Assembly: GCA_014879565.1 (NCBI GenBank)
Contig: JACSRW010000025.1
Location: 62,001-126,000, forward strand
Direction of reading: 5' to 3'
Length of the DNA: 64,000 nucleotides
DNA from: Chitinophagaceae bacterium
Lineage (GTDB): Bacteria; Bacteroidota; Bacteroidia; Chitinophagales; Chitinophagaceae
Of the stretch, positions 46,719 to 55,623 are shown in pieces. Within the stretch, counting starts at the first letter, position 1; each line of letters opens with the position of its first letter. The position numbers were made by a program, and so were the translations under genes. The notes beneath the pieces were generated by a model that did no database searches, was not told the DNA's origin, and saw nothing but the letters and a program-made list of their open reading frames with translations.

Positions 46719-49197
46719 AAGCATTAATGTAAACAACCGTGAACATGTGGAAACGGTTGAAAATTCTGTACACTATTCCCGTTGTATCAATCAGCTCAGA
46801 GCAGAAATCCGGAAGGCCGGTATTGCTGCGGAAAACAAAAAAGCAGCAGATTTCCATAAAGACTCGGCCGCTGTAGCACGTACCCTTCATGACCCCTGGC
46901 TGGGAAAAAATCAGCCTGCGGTTTTACAGGCTGATTTGCTTGCCCTTAAAGAGATGGTCAGCGGTTTATTGCAAAAGCAGTCCGTTTATCTGAATGATAC
47001 CGCTGACGGAAGCATCGGGTTACTGATAACCATCCCGGCGCTTCAGGAGTCGGAGAGAAAAATAAACAGTGCCATTACGGCATTAAATAATTTGCAGGAA
47101 AAACAGTTCAGCACACGGATCGCTTCGGTGGAAGATACACATACCCGCCAGTATCTGCTCGCATTGGGCTTTGCCATTCTTTCATTCCTGATTTTTTACT
47201 TCCTGCTGACCGGACTGAGCTCCCATATCCAGCGGCGGAAATCTGCAGAAATAAGGGCCTTTGAGAACGAAATCCGGTACAAACGGATCATTGATGAATC
47301 AGGTGTGGTCATCTTCACGACTAATATTGAAGGCCGTTTCACATTTGTCAATGAAATGACCACGGCCATAACAGGTTTCAATGAATCCGAACTGCTGTCC
47401 ATGTATTACCTGGATCTGGTAGAACCGGCCTGGCGGGACGATTTGCAGGCTTTTTATACATCGGCCGTTCTAAACCGGCTTACCGAAACCCAGCACCGCT
47501 TTCCCATACGCTGTAAAAACGGGGAAATCCGCTGGGTGGAACAAACAGCTGTCATCGTTACCCGGGATGGAAAACCGGACGGATTTCATTGCATCACAAA
47601 AGACATAACAGAAAGCTACCAGCTAGAAAAGGAAAAAAACTATCTGCACCAGTTGTTCCAATCCATTATGGACAACAGCCCGCAGGCCATATTTATCAAA
47701 TCCCTGGAAGGAAAATATATACATGTCAATAAAAAATTCTGTGCGCTGCTCAATCTCCCGGAAGATAAAATAACCGGCCATACCGATGAAGACCTGTTTG
47801 ACCCTGGCAGTACACAACATTACCGGCACAAAGAATTGCAGGTAATCCGGACATCCAGATCCTTCCGTTTACGGCAGCAGTTCAATACCCCGTCGGGAGT
47901 ACGAACATTTTCGATTGATTTGTTTCCCTTATTTGATTTCAACCAGGCCGTTCTGGGGGTTTCCGGGATAGCCACGGACATAACAGATGCGGTTCAAAAT
48001 AAAAAGAACCTGATTGCTGCGCTCAAACGGGCTGAAACGGCAGAAAAACATACCCAGACCTTCCTGGCAAATATGAGCCATGAGATCCGCACACCACTCA
48101 ATTCAATCATCGGTCTGACCTACCAGTTGCTGAAATCGGATATGCGGCCGAAAGAACATGGCTTTGTCCAGACTATCAATGCCGCTTCAGAACACCTGCT
48201 GGTGCTGATTAACGATATCCTGGATACCTCCAAAATTGAAGCCGGTAAACTGACCCTGGAAAAAACTGGCTTCTCCTTCAGGGAGCTGATCAGTCTTATG
48301 ACTGAAATGCTGCGCCAGAAGGCAGAAGAAAAAAACATACGGTTACTGACAGAACTGGATGAGACCCTCGCGGAATATCATATTGGCGACCCGCATCGTC
48401 TGCGGCAGATCCTGCTGAATCTGCTGACCAATGCGGTAAAATTCACTCCCAAGGGACTGATCCGGATTACCTGCCGGGTGGAAAAGGATGAGGAAGACAA
48501 ACAGGAAATCTGTCTGAGTGTGATTGACACGGGTATTGGTATAGAAGAAGAATACCTGGACAGGATCTTTACCAAATTCTCGCAGGAAGATAAATCCACC
48601 ACGCGGAATTACGGGGGTACCGGTTTGGGTATGTTTATTACCCGCAGCCTGGTGGAACTGATGGGAGGTACCATCACAGTTTCCAGCCGTAAAGAAATTG
48701 GCACCCAGGTAAAAATAAACCTCAGTTTGCAGAAAGGCCCCGCCGGGGTGATTCGTTTACCAGGCAAACCTGAAAGAGAAAGAAGGGAGATCACCGGTCT
48801 GAAAGGATTACATGTGCTGGTAGTGGATGATAATGAGATGAACAGGCTGGTAGCTTCTACGGTACTGGAAAACCAGGGCATAACCGCCAGGGAGGCAGTA
48901 AACGGTGCGGATGCCATGCGTATGCTGCAGCAGGAAAATTTTGACCTGGTACTGATGGATCTGCAGATGCCTGTTATGGACGGGCTGGAGGCCAGCCGCA
49001 GGATACGGCAGGATCTGGGATTATCCCTGCCCATTATTGCACTTACGGCCAGTGCTTTGAATGAAGAAAGTCACCGCTGTCTGGATGCCGGCATGAATGA
49101 TTTCATCATCAAACCCTTTAAAGAGGAAGAAATGGTGGCGGTCATTCACAAAGCTATCCGGCAACAGAAAGAAACCGGGGAAAGAAAAGTTTCATAA
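46642..49197 (+). CDS. Hybrid sensor histidine kinase/response regulator
   Basis: 851 residues. Layout: TM1 (~5-24), a ~145-residue periplasmic helical sensor of CHASE3-like type, TM2 (~171-191), two PAS domains (~213-330 and ~335-450), HisKA with H480 in MSHEIRTPLN, HATPase_c with N597 (LLNLLTNAVKF), DTGIGI (629-634) and GGTGLGM, and a C-terminal receiver with VVDDNEMN and phosphoacceptor D773 in LMDLQMPVMDG. All catalytic motifs look intact. There is no DNA-binding output domain or separate response regulator nearby, so it probably passes phosphate to a partner encoded elsewhere. It follows the radical SAM gene by 174 bases and converges on the M1 peptidase gene. Confidence 0.92.
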   Translation: MKARKLVIFLLFFLFFIFAFFLWEFKSINVNNREHVETVENSVHYSRCINQLRAEIRKAGIAAENKKAADFHKDSAAVARTLHDPWLGKNQPAVLQADLLALKEMVSGLLQKQSVYLNDTADGSIGLLITIPALQESERKINSAITALNNLQEKQFSTRIASVEDTHTRQYLLALGFAILSFLIFYFLLTGLSSHIQRRKSAEIRAFENEIRYKRIIDESGVVIFTTNIEGRFTFVNEMTTAITGFNESELLSMYYLDLVEPAWRDDLQAFYTSAVLNRLTETQHRFPIRCKNGEIRWVEQTAVIVTRDGKPDGFHCITKDITESYQLEKEKNYLHQLFQSIMDNSPQAIFIKSLEGKYIHVNKKFCALLNLPEDKITGHTDEDLFDPGSTQHYRHKELQVIRTSRSFRLRQQFNTPSGVRTFSIDLFPLFDFNQAVLGVSGIATDITDAVQNKKNLIAALKRAETAEKHTQTFLANMSHEIRTPLNSIIGLTYQLLKSDMRPKEHGFVQTINAASEHLLVLINDILDTSKIEAGKLTLEKTGFSFRELISLMTEMLRQKAEEKNIRLLTELDETLAEYHIGDPHRLRQILLNLLTNAVKFTPKGLIRITCRVEKDEEDKQEICLSVIDTGIGIEEEYLDRIFTKFSQEDKSTTRNYGGTGLGMFITRSLVELMGGTITVSSRKEIGTQVKINLSLQKGPAGVIRLPGKPERERREITGLKGLHVLVVDDNEMNRLVASTVLENQGITAREAVNGADAMRMLQQENFDLVLMDLQMPVMDGLEASRRIRQDLGLSLPIIALTASALNEESHRCLDAGMNDFIIKPFKEEEMVAVIHKAIRQQKETGERKVS

Positions 49198-49233
49198 AAA
49201 GATCTGCCCGGCCCTGTATAACTCAATTCCAAC

Positions 49234-50829
49234 TCACTCGTACATCACTTTTTTAAGGTAAAACACACGCGGGTCTGCCTCCGGCATGGTTTTACTGGTT
49301 ACACGTATTCCTTTTTTGTTTACCTGCACTGTCCGGATGCCCTCCTCTGTTTTTATTTCAAGCGGAAGGGTCATATCCAGATTTTGCAGGCTTACCCACC
49401 AGGTATCCGCGCCTGTTTGGCGAAATTTAATTTCCAGTTTATCCGTTGAATAAAGGAACAAACGGAAAAGCGGATCCAGTGATTTACCGTTAGCCTTACT
49501 GAACAGGGATTCCACATCGGATGTCACAACGGTATTGTCATATACATAGGCCGGGTCGGTAGCCAGCTTCTTTAATGCCGGGAAAAATTTCTCATCCCCC
49601 ATAACAAACCGAAGCGTATGCATAAAAAAGGCCCCTTTACCGTATATATCCCCCTGGTAGGCACTGTCGGAATCCACCTCATCGCCCCGTACAATGGGAT
49701 ACCGGTGCTGAAAACTGAAAGATGATTGAGCCATTCGTTTCAGATAAGCATCTTCCCCTGCCAGATCCCGGGTGGCAAGGGCATCCCCGTAGGTACAGAT
49801 ACCTTCCTGTATCCACATATGTCCCCAGTCGCGGTTGGTAACTTTATTAGCCCACCATTCATGGCCAAACTCATGATGCAGCAGCCAGTCAAATTCTGCA
49901 TTTCCCAGTTTTTCATACCGGTATTTGTTTCCATAGGCAATATTGGTCTGGTGTTCCATTCCCAGGTGGGGAGTTTCAGAAGCGGCAATTCTTTCCTTTA
50001 CCCAGGGATATTCACCAAAATACTTCTCCAGGATCCGGCAGGATTGTTCAAAAAGATCCAGTAGTTTTTCCGCTTTCCCTGCATTTTCCTCCAGCACATA
50101 ATATTCCATGGGGACCTGGTTTCCGTTAATGGTGGTGTACATCCGCCTGGCAACTTTGTATTTACCGATATTGAAAAGGATACAATAATTGCTTATCGTA
50201 TAATTTGTTTTCCAGTACCAGGTGGTCTTATCCTTCTTCGTTACTGATTTCTGCAATAAACCGGGTGCGGCAACGGTCAGTCCCTTAGGTACTGTAATTA
50301 TCATCTCCGCTCCTTCGTTGGGTTCATCACTGGGGTGATCCTTACAGGGAAAATAAATCTTGGCTCCTTCACCCTGGCAGGTGATGGAAATCCAGGGATT
50401 GCCCTGGCTGTCTTTATCCCACTGAAATCCCCCGGTCCAGGGCGGTCGAACCGCTTCGGCGGGAATTCCTCCGTAAGTCACTTTGACTTTCACGGCTCCT
50501 GCCGGTAAAATAGCAGATGGATGTATCCGGAGTAAATCATCTTTTCCATGAACAAAGGCTGCGGACTTGCCATTAATCCAGGTACCGGAAACTTTCATCC
50601 CCTGCCACAAATCCAGTAAAATGACAGGAGAGGGTTCCGAAAGATTCAGTCTTATTTCTGTATAACCGCTGATAGACTTGTTGTCCGGATTAACGTCCAG
50701 TGCAACTGTATAATGCCGGATGTCCATAATAGCCTGTTCCGGTCTGAGCCGGCCGCCTGATTTAAGGTTTTGGGCTGAAACGGTCATGGCCGCGGCCAGA
50801 AAAAGAAGGATAGCAGTTATTTTCCGCAT
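49234..50829 (-). CDS. M1 family zinc metallopeptidase, exported
   Basis: 531 residues with a signal peptide ending TVSAQ (20). Residues ~35-190 are the M1 N-terminal saddle. The catalytic domain has the exopeptidase motif HLGMEHQTN (288-296, a GMEH variant of GAMEN), zinc motif HEFGH (319-323), third ligand E342 in WIQEG, and the catalytic Tyr region later (GDIYGKGAFFMHTLR). The protein is shorter than full aminopeptidase N because the C-terminal helical domain is missing, which is usual for this Bacteroidota subgroup. It probably trims peptides in the periplasm. It lies 68 bases downstream of the PHP gene. Confidence 0.92.
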   Translation of the reverse strand: MRKITAILLFLAAAMTVSAQNLKSGGRLRPEQAIMDIRHYTVALDVNPDNKSISGYTEIRLNLSEPSPVILLDLWQGMKVSGTWINGKSAAFVHGKDDLLRIHPSAILPAGAVKVKVTYGGIPAEAVRPPWTGGFQWDKDSQGNPWISITCQGEGAKIYFPCKDHPSDEPNEGAEMIITVPKGLTVAAPGLLQKSVTKKDKTTWYWKTNYTISNYCILFNIGKYKVARRMYTTINGNQVPMEYYVLEENAGKAEKLLDLFEQSCRILEKYFGEYPWVKERIAASETPHLGMEHQTNIAYGNKYRYEKLGNAEFDWLLHHEFGHEWWANKVTNRDWGHMWIQEGICTYGDALATRDLAGEDAYLKRMAQSSFSFQHRYPIVRGDEVDSDSAYQGDIYGKGAFFMHTLRFVMGDEKFFPALKKLATDPAYVYDNTVVTSDVESLFSKANGKSLDPLFRLFLYSTDKLEIKFRQTGADTWWVSLQNLDMTLPLEIKTEEGIRTVQVNKKGIRVTSKTMPEADPRVFYLKKVMYE

Positions 50830-50897
50830 GGAAATTTATTTCCTGAAAGATAATAAAACGGGAATAAATGACCGTTCCCCTTTGCAAACCGGCAGGT

Positions 50898-52013
50898 TTA
50901 TTTCAGCGAAACGGTCCACTCGACCAGCGGATGTTTGCCCGGGGCATAAACAGCACTGAGTACCTCAAAGGGAAGCACACAGGTTTGCAGTCTTTCACGT
51001 GTTTTAACCTGAAGTATGTTTTCACCAGGTTCCAGTGTCACCACGTCATGCGCATTATGAAAGGTAAATCCGGATTTGTTGCGGAGCATGACAGGGCTGT
51101 TGGTATGGTTGAAGAGGGTAAGCTTCAGCACATCTGTTTTTCCGGGATATTCAGCCGTTTTAATAGTTATACTGGCCTGCAAAAGCGGTTTCAGCAACGC
51201 TTCCCGGCCGATCAGGAGGTCTTTATAATAAACTACTGTACGGCGGGCAAAAAGCGCATCTTTTACGGCCGCTTCTGTTCTTTCGGTCGCAAATACCAGG
51301 GTTACCGGACGGTGGCCGCCTTCATTTACGTTAAAGTCCCAGTCAATCAGTTTATGAATATCACTGGTACCCATAATAGTCAGGTTGTGATCCAGTGCAA
51401 TCTGCAGGGCTTCCTCTGAAAAAGTGTCGTCATTCACCACTTCAATTCCATCCAGCAGTTTTTCACGGATCAGCATCTGGTGCATATCGGTTAGTGCGGC
51501 AATACCGTCTTTGCGCTGAGAAGTCCAGTTGGGGTGGTTCCAGAATACAAATGCGCCCTGTTCCTTTGCGGCCCGGAACACAGCGACAGAGTCGGAAACA
51601 AGCAGTTTATTGGCATCCTGAATAAAGATGGCATTATTGTGTCCGGGAGGCATTTTCCGGGTGATTTCCGAGCCATTCACTACCAGCAACTGGTGCTTTT
51701 TTGCTTCGGCCTGGGCCAGTTCAAAAGAGCGGTTCCGGTCCGGATGCGGGATATCTTTTTTATGCGGCTGGTATTCGAGATGTTCCGTCAGGGAAATTAC
51801 ATCCAGCCCGTCCATCAGCGCTTCCATCACCCGGATATCCGGCCATACGCTGCCGTCGGAGAAAACGGTATGCTGATGCAGGTCGCATTTCAATGTCAGA
51901 TAACCGGGGACATCCGGGAAGATAATTTTCCGGCCGGTGGCATGGGTATGTTCCTGGGCGCCGGCAATCAGTCCTGATACAATAAATAAAAAGAAAAAAT
52001 AATACCGCTTCAT
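50898..52013 (-). CDS. PHP-domain phosphodiesterase (Sb-PDE family)
   Basis: ATG at 52013 starts a signal peptide (MKRYYFFFLFIVSGLIAGAQ); a codon 9 bases upstream also fits. The 371-residue protein has the metal-binding motifs of PHP phosphoesterases: DLHQHTVFSDG, SLTEHLEY, NGSEIT, NHPNW and GTSDIH. The match is to the Sphingobium Sb-PDE type, which hydrolyses phosphodiesters, though the natural substrate in Bacteroidota is unknown. A C-terminal ~110 residues forms a beta-sandwich (LTLFNHTNSPVMLRN). It precedes the M1 gene on the same strand. Export suggests a role in scavenging extracellular phosphodiesters. Confidence 0.85.
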   Translation of the reverse strand: MKRYYFFFLFIVSGLIAGAQEHTHATGRKIIFPDVPGYLTLKCDLHQHTVFSDGSVWPDIRVMEALMDGLDVISLTEHLEYQPHKKDIPHPDRNRSFELAQAEAKKHQLLVVNGSEITRKMPPGHNNAIFIQDANKLLVSDSVAVFRAAKEQGAFVFWNHPNWTSQRKDGIAALTDMHQMLIREKLLDGIEVVNDDTFSEEALQIALDHNLTIMGTSDIHKLIDWDFNVNEGGHRPVTLVFATERTEAAVKDALFARRTVVYYKDLLIGREALLKPLLQASITIKTAEYPGKTDVLKLTLFNHTNSPVMLRNKSGFTFHNAHDVVTLEPGENILQVKTRERLQTCVLPFEVLSAVYAPGKHPLVEWTVSLK

Positions 52014-52022
52014 AACAATCAT

Positions 52023-52362
52023 TTGAGGAAAGATAAGTCATCCCCGGAGAATGAATATGAAGCCGGTATTATTTTTTCATGCTGAGACACCCCCGGTTCA
52101 GCGAAAATGACTAAGGTTACTCATTTTTTTCCGCATGGCGGATCGGCGGGGTCCGGCAATATATGTAACAAGAAAAGCAGGCAAATCTGCGGGTTGGGTT
52201 AAGGCGTTCGGAATCAACCGCAGTTTTATAGAAAGAAAGACTTCCTCGTACTAGGATTCCTCTTATTTTTTTTTTATTTTTCTACCGGACATATTTCATT
52301 AAACCAGCCGTAAGGCAAAAACAAGCATGGTCAGTTTCCCGGCCCGGTGAAAGCTGAACTAC
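52023..52362. other. 340-base intergenic region between divergent PHP and sensor kinase genes
   Basis: No convincing gene. It contains an imperfect hairpin (52187-52196 with 52215-52223, one bulge) followed by TTTTA, and a T-rich stretch at 52263-52282. Promoters for both flanking genes are expected here, but I found no full consensus match. Confidence 0.5.
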
Positions 52363-54264
52363 ATGAAAATTAACCGCCACCTGCACATCCTTTTCAGGAA
52401 TCCGGTTTTGGCCGGCTTCCTGGCATCGGTGTTCCTGCTCATACCCGTATTGCTGCTGGTGTATCAGCGTCATCAATTGTACCGGGAAGAAAAAAACCGG
52501 GAATTGCTGACAGCGGCCAATGCCAAAAAAGACAAACTGGATGCCGCATTCCGGAACAGTCTTTCCGCTACACGGATGCTGAATTTTGTGGTGGAAAGAG
52601 ATACAAATATTTCAGACTTTGACAGGGAAGCGGCAAGGATACTGAAGGAAAACCAGTACATAGATGCCGTCGAACTGGTCAGGGGCGGAACGATCACCCA
52701 TGTATACCCGCTGAAAGGAAACGAAGCGGCCATTGGCTATAATATACTGGAGGATACCCTTCGGAATAAAGAAGCCCTGAAAGCTCTCCGGCAGAACAAA
52801 TTGTATTTCGCCGGTCCTTTCCCGCTGAAACAGGGCGATACAGCTATTGTAGGCCGCTTACCTATTTACCGGAATAACCGGTTCTGGGGATTCTCCGCCG
52901 TAATCATAAAATTGTCAACACTGGTCCGGATTGCTGACTTTGTACCGGATGAAACCAGCCCGTATATTTTTCAACTGTCAAAAATTAATCCGAATAGCGG
53001 TGTGGAGGAGTTCTTTCTGCCGCAAAAGGAACCCCTCCCATCCCGCAATACCGTTTCCGTCTTTTTGCCTGACGGGGAATGGCGCATCTACGCCTGGTTA
53101 AAAAATAACACCTGGCTGATCCCGCTTCCCTTATTCATTCTTGGTTTGCTGCTATCTGTCACAGGAGGTTTTCTGGTCTGGTTTATAGCCCGGCAGCCGG
53201 CCGCATTGCGAAAACTGGTACGGGAAAGAACGGAACTGCTCCAGCGCAGCGAGGAAAAATTCAGGGGACTTGTTGAACAAAACCTGGTGGGGGTATTTAT
53301 TCTGCAGGACCGCCACTTCAGGTATGTGAATCCCGGAATGGAAACCATCACAGCAATTCCACGTAACAAGCTTATGCAGAGTTTGCGGATCGGGGATATT
53401 ATCCATGAAGAGGATTTACAGTTCCTGGGGCAGCATCTGCTGTTTTCTGCCGGCCATTCACCCCATTCCAGGTCTGTATCAGTCAGAATGATCAGGCCGG
53501 ACGGAGCCATCCGGCATACCGAAATGACCCTCTCTCCTATTATTTATGAAGGTAATAAAGCTTTACTTGGCACTGTTGCCGATATTACCGACCGGGAGGT
53601 GGAAGAAAAAAGAATCAGGCAGGCGGTGATTGACGCACAGGAAAATGAGCGTAGGGAAATTGGCATGGAATTACATGACAATGTAAAGCAGATCCTTGCC
53701 GCAGTCGTTTTAAACCTTGATTTTGCAAGGGAAGTGATTGATGATAAAGAAAAATCTGTCACGCTCCTGCAGCGGGTAAAGGAATATACCTTATCAGCGA
53801 TCACAGAATTACGCAGGTTATCCCATCAGCTGGCACCCAATATGAATACGGATGAGTCACTGAATGGAAAAATTGAAACCCTGATAAAAATCATGCAGGA
53901 TGGCAGTTCATTCATTATCCGTTTCATAAAGGAAGATTCCCCGATGGAAATTCCTGCAGCGCTTCAACTAACCGTTTACCGGATCATTCAGGAACAACTG
54001 AACAATATTCACCGGCATGCCAAAGCGGGCCGGGTAGATATCCGGCTGCAATATGCGGATAACGCCATCCAATTAACGGTAAAAGATGACGGTATCGGAT
54101 TTGATCCTTCGGGAAAAAATGAAGGGATTGGGCTTGAAAACATACGCCGCCGGGTCAGGAACTTTGACGGTTCTGTCCGGATTATATCTGCACCCGGGAA
54201 TGGCTGTGAGCTGTTTGTGCGGATTCCGTTGAAAAAATTTGCAGGAGATTATTCACATAAATAA
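52363..54264 (+). CDS. Sensor histidine kinase with CHASE-like and PAS domains (HisKA_3)
   Basis: 633 residues. TM1 ~15-34, periplasmic CHASE-like sensor ~55-245 (VERDTNISDFDREAARIL, FAGPFPLKQGDTAIVGRLPIYR), TM2 ~250-275, PAS ~295-412, then the HisKA_3 dimerization helix with H438 in GMELHDNVKQ and a HATPase with QLNNIHRHA (N-box), DDGIGFDP and GIGLENIRRR. All kinase motifs are present, as in the NarL/LiaS-type systems. No cognate LuxR-type regulator is in the window. The gene overlaps by 12 bases the convergent gene for a degenerate kinase of the same family. Confidence 0.9.
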   Translation: MKINRHLHILFRNPVLAGFLASVFLLIPVLLLVYQRHQLYREEKNRELLTAANAKKDKLDAAFRNSLSATRMLNFVVERDTNISDFDREAARILKENQYIDAVELVRGGTITHVYPLKGNEAAIGYNILEDTLRNKEALKALRQNKLYFAGPFPLKQGDTAIVGRLPIYRNNRFWGFSAVIIKLSTLVRIADFVPDETSPYIFQLSKINPNSGVEEFFLPQKEPLPSRNTVSVFLPDGEWRIYAWLKNNTWLIPLPLFILGLLLSVTGGFLVWFIARQPAALRKLVRERTELLQRSEEKFRGLVEQNLVGVFILQDRHFRYVNPGMETITAIPRNKLMQSLRIGDIIHEEDLQFLGQHLLFSAGHSPHSRSVSVRMIRPDGAIRHTEMTLSPIIYEGNKALLGTVADITDREVEEKRIRQAVIDAQENERREIGMELHDNVKQILAAVVLNLDFAREVIDDKEKSVTLLQRVKEYTLSAITELRRLSHQLAPNMNTDESLNGKIETLIKIMQDGSSFIIRFIKEDSPMEIPAALQLTVYRIIQEQLNNIHRHAKAGRVDIRLQYADNAIQLTVKDDGIGFDPSGKNEGIGLENIRRRVRNFDGSVRIISAPGNGCELFVRIPLKKFAGDYSHK

Positions 54265-55425
54265 AGTCATTTCCACTTTGCCGGATGACTCTGTTAATTC
54301 TGCCGAATAATACTGCAGCCTGCGGGAAAGATCCCCGTTCCGTTTATCCCTGAACCGTTCGGCAAAATCCTTCCAGGGAGCAGCATGTTCAAAAATAATC
54401 CGGACCTTACCCATCCGGCGGATAGTAATCTTCAGGTATTCCGCGCAATGGGTCCCTGCGATAATATGAATACATTGCTGTAATACCCGGTAAAGCGAAA
54501 GCCTTTCAAGGGAGGGAATATCTTTTTTTACATCATCCACATCAAAAAGGACCGGCAGCTGGTATTTTTCACTCAGTATATCGGCGTATGTATCCAGCCC
54601 GTCCCGGAGACCCATGTCTATCAGCATGGAAGGGCTCAGTTCCGTGGCTATTTCATTCAGGGTGGACAGGGCCGCTTTTACATGGCTGTCGGCCTTGTTT
54701 ATCAGATCTTTCTCTCCTGCAGGCATCTGCAGATACATTCGGGCTGTCGCCAGTTGCTGGGCAATATCATCGCGCAGTGAAAGTACAAGCGCATATTCCT
54801 CCTGTTCCCTGCGGGTGTCAATTTCCCGCAGCATCTCCCGGTGCTGCTGTTCTTTTTCGCTCATCATCAGCCGATGCGCTCTGATAATCTGGCGATAAAG
54901 AGTGGCGAGTATTACCACTGTGACCAGGATGGAAAAGACAAGATTGGACAGATAGATTCTTTCCAGTGCCGGATCGGGCAGAAAGAAAGAATCCGACCGG
55001 TACCGGGTTAACAACATGGTAAAAACAAAAAACAGGGATACCAGGCTCACCAGCAGAATTGTTTTTGCCTTACTGGCGTTGTAGAGAAATAAATACAGGA
55101 ATCCTACAGAAATGGGGAAATAATACAACATGGCTCCTGCTGCCCTTCCGAGATTAAATGAAACCCAGAAAAGAATGCCATTGAGTACAACAACCATTAA
55201 TAAGATACCCGCAAAAACGGAAAAAAGGCGGGAGATCATTAATCCCGCAGCCAGTATCACGATGGCGATCCCGAAAATTATCGCTGTGGTATAATCTCTG
55301 TACTCTCCTGAAACCGACACACCGATATTGATCAGCAGCACAACAATACTTACCAGTGAAAACATGGTAAACGGTATGCCTTTTTGTGTCCGGATCTTTT
55401 CCACAAGATCCCCGAAGAGAATCAT
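54253..55425 (-). CDS. Membrane sensor protein with degenerate histidine-kinase core
   Basis: 390 residues. Five to six hydrophobic helices occupy ~20-180, then a coiled-coil-like linker (SEKEQQHREMLREIDTRREQEEY). Next comes a HisKA_3-like helix, LSLRDDIAQQLATARMYL, in which the phosphoacceptor His of the LHD motif is Arg (R218). The ATPase region keeps a faint N-box (LYRVLQQCIHIIAGTHC, lacking the key Asn) and has neither DxGxG nor GxGL. It thus looks like a pseudokinase that may dimerize with or regulate another kinase, possibly the convergent intact one. No frameshift or stop disrupts it, so it appears maintained. Confidence 0.8.
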   Translation of the reverse strand: MILFGDLVEKIRTQKGIPFTMFSLVSIVVLLINIGVSVSGEYRDYTTAIIFGIAIVILAAGLMISRLFSVFAGILLMVVVLNGILFWVSFNLGRAAGAMLYYFPISVGFLYLFLYNASKAKTILLVSLVSLFFVFTMLLTRYRSDSFFLPDPALERIYLSNLVFSILVTVVILATLYRQIIRAHRLMMSEKEQQHREMLREIDTRREQEEYALVLSLRDDIAQQLATARMYLQMPAGEKDLINKADSHVKAALSTLNEIATELSPSMLIDMGLRDGLDTYADILSEKYQLPVLFDVDDVKKDIPSLERLSLYRVLQQCIHIIAGTHCAEYLKITIRRMGKVRIIFEHAAPWKDFAERFRDKRNGDLSRRLQYYSAELTESSGKVEMTLFM

Positions 55426-55595
55426 TGCCTAACCTTTTTGAACGCGTAAGTGCAATTTACTAAGAATTAGCGGGTTTCCACATACCTGATAACCCCGGTA
55501 TTCCCGCCGGTGCAAACCCTTACCAGAAGGGCCGGGACCAGGTCCTGTGCGATAATAAAAGAGACAAGTATTTCAACCGGGGAACACATGTCTAT

Positions 55596-55603
55596 TATCT
55601 TTG
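55596..55603 (+). promoter_or_regulatory. -7 box TATCTTTG of the carboxylase gene
   Basis: Exact TAnnTTTG match, 20 bases upstream of the ATG at 55624; predicted start ~55610. A TATTTC sequence about 20 bases further upstream is a weak -33 candidate. Confidence 0.5.
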
Positions 55604-55623
55604 TTACCTAACGTAAAAATGCC

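Noticed and set aside
52187-52223. Imperfect hairpin upstream of the sensor kinase as a riboswitch or terminator
   Set aside because: The stem has a bulge and a short T run, and it does not follow a gene; no known riboswitch motif is visible.
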